NCBI RefSeq assembly: GCF_019175365.1
Contig: NZ_CP059572.1
Coordinates: 6,944,001 to 7,008,000, forward strand
DNA length: 64,000 nt
Reading direction: 5' to 3'
DNA from: Actinomadura graeca
GTDB taxonomy: Bacteria > Actinomycetota > Actinomycetes > Streptosporangiales > Streptosporangiaceae
Under the pieces are notes generated by a model. It was not told the origin of the DNA. It saw nothing but the letters and a program-made list of their open reading frames with translations, and made no database searches. Made by a program: the position numbers and the translations under genes. Positions within the stretch are counted from its first letter, which is position 1, and each line of letters starts with the position of its first letter. Shown here piece after piece: positions 56,776 through 64,000 of the stretch.

Positions 56776-56808
56776 GGGGGTGTTAGGGGGGCGGGTGGGG
56801 CGGGCGGG
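56776..56808 (+). other. Predicted G-quadruplex motif
   Basis: Six G-runs of three or more occur in 33 bp; from 56786 to 56808 the runs are separated by single-base loops (GGGGGG-C-GGG-T-GGGG-C-GGG-C-GGG). The G-rich strand is the template strand for the TetR and MFS genes. Short loops predict a stable four-tetrad or three-tetrad structure. Location is between the TetR stop and the MFS start. Confidence 0.6.
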
Positions 56809-56824
56809 CCGGGAAGCGGCGCAG

Positions 56825-56836
56825 TGGAGCGCTCCA
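56825..56836. promoter_or_regulatory. Perfect 12-bp palindrome between TetR and MFS genes
   Basis: TGGAGCGCTCCA lies 128 bp upstream of the MFS start and 38 bp past the TetR stop. It may be an operator for the transporter gene. It differs from the inverted repeat upstream of the TetR gene. Confidence 0.45.
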
Positions 56837-56874
56837 TTCGGGGGTGGACGGTCGGGCGCGCTCGGCGCCCCGTC

Positions 56875-57396
56875 TCATCGCTCCAGCAGTGCCAGCAGGC
56901 GCAGCCTGAGCGCTTCGAGCTGGTCACCGTCGTACAACTCGGGTGCGCGGCTCATCACTTCCCAGAGGCCCTCGGCCGCCAGCCGGACGACCGTCGCGGC
57001 CCCCGGGTCCGGGTCGCCGCCCGGGTCGCGGCCGTGCCAGCGGCGCATCGCCTCGTTCAGCGGCTCGGCCTGCTCCGGATCCGTGGCGGCGGCGCCGATC
57101 GCCGACCACCGGCGGTGGGTGCGCGCCTGGCCGGCGAGGATCTCGAAGGTGGCCTCGACGTAGGCGCGGGTGTAGGAGCCGGGGGTGCCGTCGTCGTAGG
57201 AGGCGATCAGGTCGTCGAACTCCTCGATGACCCGCGCCACCATGGCCTTGACGAGCGCTTCCTTGGTGGGGAAGTGGTAGAGCAGCCCGCCCTTGCTGAC
57301 CCCGGCGCGGTCGGCGACCGCGGCGAGTGTCAGCGCCTGCGTCCCCTGCTCGAAGAGCACGGACTCGGCGGCGTCGAGCAGGGCTTCCCTCTTCAT
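56875..57396 (-). CDS. TetR-family transcriptional regulator
   Basis: A 173-aa regulator with the N-terminal TetR HTH (residues ~5-50; [32 protein letters not shown]) and a TetR_C domain with a Trp-rich ligand region. The G-G-L-L-Y-H-F pattern is typical of the BetI-like subgroup. It probably represses itself through the inverted repeat 14 bp upstream and may regulate the downstream MFS gene. Confidence 0.92.
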   Translation of the reverse strand: MKREALLDAAESVLFEQGTQALTLAAVADRAGVSKGGLLYHFPTKEALVKAMVARVIEEFDDLIASYDDGTPGSYTRAYVEATFEILAGQARTHRRWSAIGAAATDPEQAEPLNEAMRRWHGRDPGGDPDPGAATVVRLAAEGLWEVMSRAPELYDGDQLEALRLRLLALLER

Positions 57397-57409
57397 GGCG
57401 GATTCAGTG

Positions 57410-57425
57410 TACCGGCTGGACGGTA
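57410..57425. promoter_or_regulatory. Inverted repeat upstream of TetR gene, candidate operator
   Basis: TACCG-GCTGGA-CGGTA (57410-57425) is a perfect 5-bp inverted repeat with a 6-nt spacer, extendable with partial symmetry to GTATACC on one side. It lies 13 bp upstream of the TetR start and in the 85-bp gap to the divergent cysteine desulfurase, so both promoters may be affected. Confidence 0.6.
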
Positions 57426-57481
57426 TACCTGTCGAGCCGCGGCGGGAGCGGGCCCGTCACGCGGCTACTGTTGTCCGCGTG

Positions 57482-58657
57482 GTGACCTACCTCGACCATG
57501 CGGCGACGACACCGATGCTCCCGGAGGCCGTCGAGGCGATGACCGCGGAGCTGCGCGGGCTCGGCAACCCCTCCTCGCTGCACGCGGCGGGCCGGCGGGC
57601 CCGGCGCGTCGTGGAGGAGTCCCGCGAGATCATCGCCGAGGCGTTCGACGCCCGCCCGAGCGAGGTGGTGTTCACCTCGGGCGGCACCGAGGCCGACAAC
57701 CTCGCGGTCAAGGGCGTGTTCTGGGCGCGCCGGCGCGCGGACCCGGCGCGCACCCGCGTGCTGGCGGGCGCCGTCGAGCACCACGCCGTCCTCGACTCGG
57801 TGCAGTGGCTCGCCGACCACGAGGGCGCCGAGGTCGAGTGGATCCCCGTGGACGGGCTGGGGCGTGTCCGGCCCGAGGCGCTGCGGGAGGCCCTCGGCAC
57901 CGGCGAGGACGTCGCGCTCGCCACGGTCATGTGGGCCAACAACGAGGTCGGCACCGTCCAGCCCGTCGCGGACCTGGCCGCCGTCGCGCGCGAGCACGGC
58001 GTGCCCTTCCACACCGACGCCGTCCAGGCCGCCGGGACCCTGCCCGTCGGGTTCGCGGCGAGCGGCGTGCAGTCCCTGGCCATCACCGGCCACAAGCTCG
58101 GCGGCCCGATCGGCGTGGGGGCGCTGCTGCTGGCCAAGCCGGAGGAGCCGCTGTTCCTCGACCCCGTCCCGCTGCTGCACGGAGGCGGGCAGGAGCGCGA
58201 CGTCCGGTCCGGGACCCTCGACGCACCGGCCATCGCCGGATTCGCCGCCGCCGTCCAGGTCGCGTCCCGCCGCCGCGCGGCCGAGGGCGCCCGCCTCGCC
58301 GAGCTGCGCGACCGGCTGATCGACGCCGTCCACGCCGCGGTGCCCGACGCGGTGCTGAACGGCGACCCCGCCGACCGGCTCCCGGGCAACGCCCACTTCT
58401 CGTTCCCCGGCTGCGAGGGCGACGCCCTGCTCATGCTGCTGGACGCGCGCGGCATCGCCTGCTCGACGGGTTCGGCGTGCTCGGCCGGGGTGTCGCAGCC
58501 CAGTCACGTCCTCATGGCGATGGACGCGGGCGCAGAGCGCGCGCGGGGCTCGCTCCGCTTCACCCTGGGCCACACCTCCACGGAGGCGGACGTCAAGGCC
58601 CTCGCCGACGCCATCGGGCCCGTCGTGGAGCGCGCGCGCCGCGCCGGCCTCGGCTGA
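57482..58657 (+). CDS. Cysteine desulfurase (NifS/IscS family)
   Basis: A 391-aa PLP enzyme that removes sulfur from cysteine as a persulfide. The start segment [19 protein letters not shown] is family-typical. PLP-binding Lys205 lies in [11 protein letters not shown] and the persulfide Cys333 in [20 protein letters not shown] 57482 is chosen over GTG 57479; no RBS is seen and TACTGT lies about 10-15 nt upstream, so the mRNA may be leaderless. In this gene order it probably serves MnmA (60907) in tRNA thiolation. Confidence 0.94.
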   Translation: MTYLDHAATTPMLPEAVEAMTAELRGLGNPSSLHAAGRRARRVVEESREIIAEAFDARPSEVVFTSGGTEADNLAVKGVFWARRRADPARTRVLAGAVEHHAVLDSVQWLADHEGAEVEWIPVDGLGRVRPEALREALGTGEDVALATVMWANNEVGTVQPVADLAAVAREHGVPFHTDAVQAAGTLPVGFAASGVQSLAITGHKLGGPIGVGALLLAKPEEPLFLDPVPLLHGGGQERDVRSGTLDAPAIAGFAAAVQVASRRRAAEGARLAELRDRLIDAVHAAVPDAVLNGDPADRLPGNAHFSFPGCEGDALLMLLDARGIACSTGSACSAGVSQPSHVLMAMDAGAERARGSLRFTLGHTSTEADVKALADAIGPVVERARRAGLG

Positions 58658-58718
58658 CCGAGGTTTTACCTTCGCTGTACCGGGGACAGCGTTGCCGTTC
58701 CTCAGGAGGGCGGCGGAC

Positions 58719-59549
58719 GTGACGAGCGACAGTGCAGTAGAGCGGGTGGGCCGTAAGGCCGCGGGCCACCCGTGGTTCCATCTGATGTCCCGCGTGGGCC
58801 TGGTCGCGCGCGGGCTGCTCTACCTCCTCATCGGCTGGCTGGCGCTCCAGGTGGCGTTCGGTGACGGCGGCGGCAAGGAGGCGGACCGGAAGGGGGCGCT
58901 CCAGGCGGTGGCGGAGAAACCGGGCGGCCCGGCCGTCCTGGTCCTGATGGCCGTCGGCTTCGCCGCCCTCGCCCTCTGGCAGGTCGCCGAGGCGCTGTAC
59001 GGGCGGCCGATCCCGGACGGGCACAAGGCGACCAAGCGGCTGGGATCCGCGGCCCGCGCCGTCGTCTACACCGTCGGGTTCGCGGCGACCCTGGGCTTCC
59101 TGTTCGGCCACACCGGCAGTTCCAGCGACCAGCAGTCCAAGACCTACACCGCGCGGGCGATGGGCGAGCCCGGCGGCCGCTGGCTGGTGCTGGCGATCGG
59201 GATCGGGTTCGTGGTCTGGGGCGTCGTCGTGGTGGTCCACGCCGTCCGCCGCGAGTTCCTCAAGGAGCTCACGGGCATGGGCCGGGCGGCGCGGCACGTC
59301 GTCCAGCCGCTCGGCGTGGCCGGGAACCTGGCGCGCGGGCTGGTCGGCAGCGGTGTCGGCGTCTTCCTCGCCTACGCCGCGATCAGCTTCGAGCCGGACA
59401 AGGCCCAGGGCCTGGACGGCACCCTCCGCGAGTTCGCCTCGACGCCCGCCGGTGTGTGGGGCCTCGTCGCCGTCGCCGCCGGGGTACTGCTCTTCGGCCT
59501 CTACTCCTTCTGTGAGGCCCGCTGGCGCAAGGTGGAGGCCGTTTCCTGA
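58719..59549 (+). CDS. DUF1206 family membrane protein
   Basis: A 276-aa membrane protein with six helices arranged as three repeated pairs: LMSRVGLVARGLLYLLIGWLAL, LGSAARAVVYTVGFAATLGFL and QPLGVAGNLARGLVGSGVGVFLAYA each start a DUF1206 repeat. The family is widespread in actinobacteria and its function is unknown. GTG 58719 has AGGAGGG 8 nt upstream; a TTG 27 bp earlier is less likely. Confidence 0.9.
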   Translation: MTSDSAVERVGRKAAGHPWFHLMSRVGLVARGLLYLLIGWLALQVAFGDGGGKEADRKGALQAVAEKPGGPAVLVLMAVGFAALALWQVAEALYGRPIPDGHKATKRLGSAARAVVYTVGFAATLGFLFGHTGSSSDQQSKTYTARAMGEPGGRWLVLAIGIGFVVWGVVVVVHAVRREFLKELTGMGRAARHVVQPLGVAGNLARGLVGSGVGVFLAYAAISFEPDKAQGLDGTLREFASTPAGVWGLVAVAAGVLLFGLYSFCEARWRKVEAVS

Positions 59550-59565
59550 CGCGCCGCGGGGGCCG

Positions 59566-60648
59566 TCAGGGCTGGTAGGGGGCGAGGGCGCGCCAGCCGG
59601 GGTCGTTGGACGAGGCGACCTTGGCCTTGCCCTCCGTCCAGCCTGCGGCGAGCTGGTCCAGCTCGCCGATCACCCCGGAGTCGGGGTCGGCGTACAGGTG
59701 GAAGACCCGCAGCCCGTCACCGGTCTCCCGCACCGCGAGGACCGCCCGGTCGCCCAGCTTGGTGAGCTTTTTCTCGAACGCGCGCAGCGCACCGGACGAG
59801 GGCTCCACCGGCAGCCGGTCGGGGTTGCTGTTGGCGTACGGGACGGTGATCGCCACGTGCAGGTCGCAGAGCGGGTAGTCCTGCCGGTGCAGCGGGAAGC
59901 GGGCACCGAGGCGCGCGGGGTGCCCGCGCGGCGTGCGGCCCTCGCCGCTCAGCCAGGACGGCTCGGCGAACGGCTCGGCCACCTGCTCCACGACCGCCGA
60001 CAGCATCGACGGCGGCAGCGAGTCGATCGGCGCCTCGGTCGCGATCGAGACCTCGCCGACCCAGCGGGCCACGTCGTCCTCGCCGAGGGCCCAGTCGAGG
60101 ACGTGCAGCGCCACCTGCAGCTGCTGCTCCTCGGACACGAACAGGAAGTCGGGGTGGTAGGCGCTGATGTGCACCCGGGCCCGGTCGGCGTCGGCGCGCA
60201 TGCCGAGCCGCACGTACTCCAGGTCGAACTCGTGGTCGCCGAGCACGAGGTCCTGGGAGAGCATCTCAGGGTCGGCCTGGCGCGCCGGGTGGAACGTCCA
60301 GCCGCCCGCCGCGGACCCGCCCGGCCGGGCCCGGAACCAGCGCTCCGCCACCCCGCGCAGCTCGGGGTCGCCGCCGCCGGTCACCGTGAGCGACGGCGCC
60401 CGGTCGTCCGCCCCGCCGATCTCCCACTGGAGCTCGGCGTGGATCTTGTGGACGCGCCGTGAGAGCTCCTCGATCGTCTCCGCCGACAGCCCCTCGCCCG
60501 GCGTCCCCGGCTCGGCGGGCTCGGCGCCCGGCGCGGCGGCCAGCGACGCCTCGATCGTCGGGCGTGCCTGCGCCCACCACTCCCAGAACTCGCCGATGGC
60601 GGGCGGGACCGCTGCGGGCGTGTCACGCGGACGGCGGAAGATTCCCAC
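59566..60648 (-). CDS. Actinobacterial protein of unknown function
   Basis: A 360-aa soluble protein beginning [35 protein letters not shown]. The central part ([38 protein letters not shown]) and C-terminal part ([34 protein letters not shown]) recall a conserved family that I can recognise but not name with certainty. It has no signal peptide or catalytic motif. GTG 60648 begins the conserved sequence; an ATG 20 codons earlier is possible. It is inserted, in reverse, between the cysteine desulfurase and mnmA. Confidence 0.78.
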   Translation of the reverse strand: MGIFRRPRDTPAAVPPAIGEFWEWWAQARPTIEASLAAAPGAEPAEPGTPGEGLSAETIEELSRRVHKIHAELQWEIGGADDRAPSLTVTGGGDPELRGVAERWFRARPGGSAAGGWTFHPARQADPEMLSQDLVLGDHEFDLEYVRLGMRADADRARVHISAYHPDFLFVSEEQQLQVALHVLDWALGEDDVARWVGEVSIATEAPIDSLPPSMLSAVVEQVAEPFAEPSWLSGEGRTPRGHPARLGARFPLHRQDYPLCDLHVAITVPYANSNPDRLPVEPSSGALRAFEKKLTKLGDRAVLAVRETGDGLRVFHLYADPDSGVIGELDQLAAGWTEGKAKVASSNDPGWRALAPYQP

Positions 60649-60906
60649 CTGTCGTCTCTTCCTTGTCGTGGGGTCATGCGGCTCCCCATCCGGAGCCCGC
60701 CCCGTCACCTTACGCGAGCCGCCGCCCGTCCCGTGGCCCGTCCCGCCGGGCGATCCGCGCGTCCAGGCTCCGCCTCCCCGCGTGCACGATCGTTCACGGC
60801 AGGTGCCCGGCGGGCGCGGGCATCGGTCTCATCGTCACCACGATGCGGGGCCCGGCGCCCCGCCGCGCGGCGGGGACCACGCGGCGGCGCGTACGCTCGG
60901 AGGACT

Positions 60907-61983
60907 ATGACTCTGCGCGTACTCGCCGCCATGTCGGGCGGCGTCGACTCCGCGGTGGCCGCCGCACGGGCCGCCGACGCCGGGCACGACGTCACCGGCG
61001 TCCACATGGCCCTGTCCAGCAACCCCCGGTCGTACCGGACGGGCGCGCGCGGATGCTGCACCCTGGAGGACTCCCGGGACGCGCGCCGCGCCGCCGACGT
61101 GATCGGCATCCCCTTCTACGTGTGGGACCTCGCCGAGCGGTTCCACCGGGACGTCGTCGAGGACTTCGTCAGCGAGTACGCGGCGGGCCGCACCCCGAAC
61201 CCGTGCCTGCGCTGCAACGAGAAGATCAAGTTCGAGGCGCTGCTGGACCGCGCGGTGGCCCTGGGGTTCGACGCCGTCTGCACCGGCCACTACGCGCGGC
61301 TGGACGGCGGCGTGCTGCGGCGCGGCGTGGACGCGGGCAAGGACCAGTCGTACGTGCTGGCCGTCTGCACGCCCGAGCAGCTCGCGCGCGCCCTGTTCCC
61401 GCTCGGCGACACCGCCAAGGCCGACATCCGGCGGGAGGCGGAGGCGCGCGGCCTCCAGGTGGCCGACAAGCCCGACAGCCACGACGTCTGCTTCATCGCC
61501 GACGGCGACACGCGGGGCTTCCTCGCGGAGCGGCTCGGCACGGCCCCCGGGCCGATCCTCGACACCGACGGCAACCGGGTCGGCGAGCACGAGGGCGCGT
61601 ACGCCTACACGGTCGGGCAGCGCAAGGGCCTGCGGCTCGGCACCCCGGCGCCGGACGGCCGCCCCCGCTACGTCCTGGACATCTCCCCGGTGGACAACAC
61701 CGTGACGGTCGGCCCCCGCGAGTCGCTGGACGTCCGCGAGATCACGGGGGAGCGGCCGGTGTGGCTGGGCGACGTCCCCGCCGGGCCGTTCGCGTGCGAG
61801 GTCCAGCTGCGGGCGCACGGCGAGGTCTTCCCGTGCACCGCCGAACGGGACGGCGACCGGCTGCGCGTCCGCCTGGAGACCCCGGCGCGGGGGGTCGCCG
61901 CCGGGCAGGCCGCCGTCCTGTACGAGGGCGACCGCGTCCTCGGGTCCGCCACGATCGCCGACACCGCCCGGGTCGCCGTCTGA
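60907..61983 (+). CDS. mnmA: tRNA-specific 2-thiouridylase
   Basis: A 358-aa ATP-dependent enzyme that thiolates U34 of tRNAs for Lys, Glu and Gln. The PP-loop SGGVDS is at residues 10-15. The catalytic Cys pair is Cys100 in NPCLRC and Cys195 in [11 protein letters not shown]. The C-terminal tRNA-binding domains follow (YTVGQRKGL...). ATG 60907 has GGAGG 5 nt upstream. Sulfur probably comes from the cysteine desulfurase at 57482. Confidence 0.97.
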   Translation: MTLRVLAAMSGGVDSAVAAARAADAGHDVTGVHMALSSNPRSYRTGARGCCTLEDSRDARRAADVIGIPFYVWDLAERFHRDVVEDFVSEYAAGRTPNPCLRCNEKIKFEALLDRAVALGFDAVCTGHYARLDGGVLRRGVDAGKDQSYVLAVCTPEQLARALFPLGDTAKADIRREAEARGLQVADKPDSHDVCFIADGDTRGFLAERLGTAPGPILDTDGNRVGEHEGAYAYTVGQRKGLRLGTPAPDGRPRYVLDISPVDNTVTVGPRESLDVREITGERPVWLGDVPAGPFACEVQLRAHGEVFPCTAERDGDRLRVRLETPARGVAAGQAAVLYEGDRVLGSATIADTARVAV

Positions 61984-62017
61984 CGCCGCCGAGGCGGCTG
62001 TCGGTAGGGTTCCGGGC

Positions 62018-64000
<1,983 letters not shown>

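Overview
The window is GC-rich DNA with G or C at almost every third codon position, frequent GTG starts, very tight gene packing and long stem-loop terminators without U-tracts. This is typical of a filamentous actinobacterium. The gene set (five Hanks-type kinase-fold proteins, a GlgE-pathway locus, an actinobacterial hut cluster, DUF1206, and the order etfBA - cysteine desulfurase - mnmA - metE-like - ligA) fits Streptosporangiales, probably an Actinomadura-like Thermomonosporaceae. That placement is inference, not a database result. The window is chromosomal: I see no rRNA, tRNA, IS element, prophage or CRISPR array.

Layout. 0-5.2 kb: SGNH hydrolase lipoprotein, acyltransferase-3 membrane protein, helical-repeat protein, cysteine-dioxygenase-like cupin, and a LacI regulator preceded by three abutting 13-bp operators. 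5.2-9.2 kb: a repeat- and hairpin-rich intergenic stretch, then a four-gene OpuC-type osmoprotectant ABC transporter closed by a 17-bp-stem terminator. 9.2-13.5 kb: secreted protein, divergent LuxR-type response regulator and sensor kinase, and a small HATPase. 13.5-21.3 kb: IclR regulator diverging from hutH-hutU-M20 amidohydrolase-hutF-hutI, a complete histidine-to-glutamate route in which the M20 enzyme probably replaces HutG. 21.3-26.5 kb: flavin reductase, SppA peptidase, a Ser/Thr kinase, a Nudix-NYN fusion and an ACT protein. 26.5-38.6 kb: alpha-glucan metabolism (glgB, treS, mak, glgE and divergent glgP) with a GntR regulator inside. 38.6-46.1 kb: XRE plus 4-TM protein pair, SWIM protein plus SNF2 helicase pair, enoyl-CoA hydratase, HxlR regulator with a divergent F420/NADP-type oxidoreductase, and an SDR. 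46.2-55.4 kb: acyl-ACP desaturase, three tandem kinase-fold genes (variant catalytic loop, canonical, pseudokinase), a small ORF translationally coupled to etfB-etfA, and a further kinase with an RsiV-like exterior domain. 55.4-64 kb: MFS exporter and TetR regulator, cysteine desulfurase, DUF1206, hypothetical protein, mnmA, metE-like and the start of ligA, which runs off the window.

How the genes work together. TreS converts trehalose to maltose, Mak phosphorylates it, GlgE polymerises maltose-1-phosphate, GlgB adds branches and GlgP degrades the glucan. The hut genes form one tightly spaced, partly overlapping operon under a probable IclR operator. The cysteine desulfurase can supply sulfur to MnmA for tRNA 2-thiouridine.

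The best candidates for something undescribed are the kinase / kinase / pseudokinase row sharing a C-terminal membrane module, the 58-codon ORF with a consensus RBS coupled to etfB, the triple operator at 4.1 kb, and the 15-bp satellite that builds the tail of GlgB.
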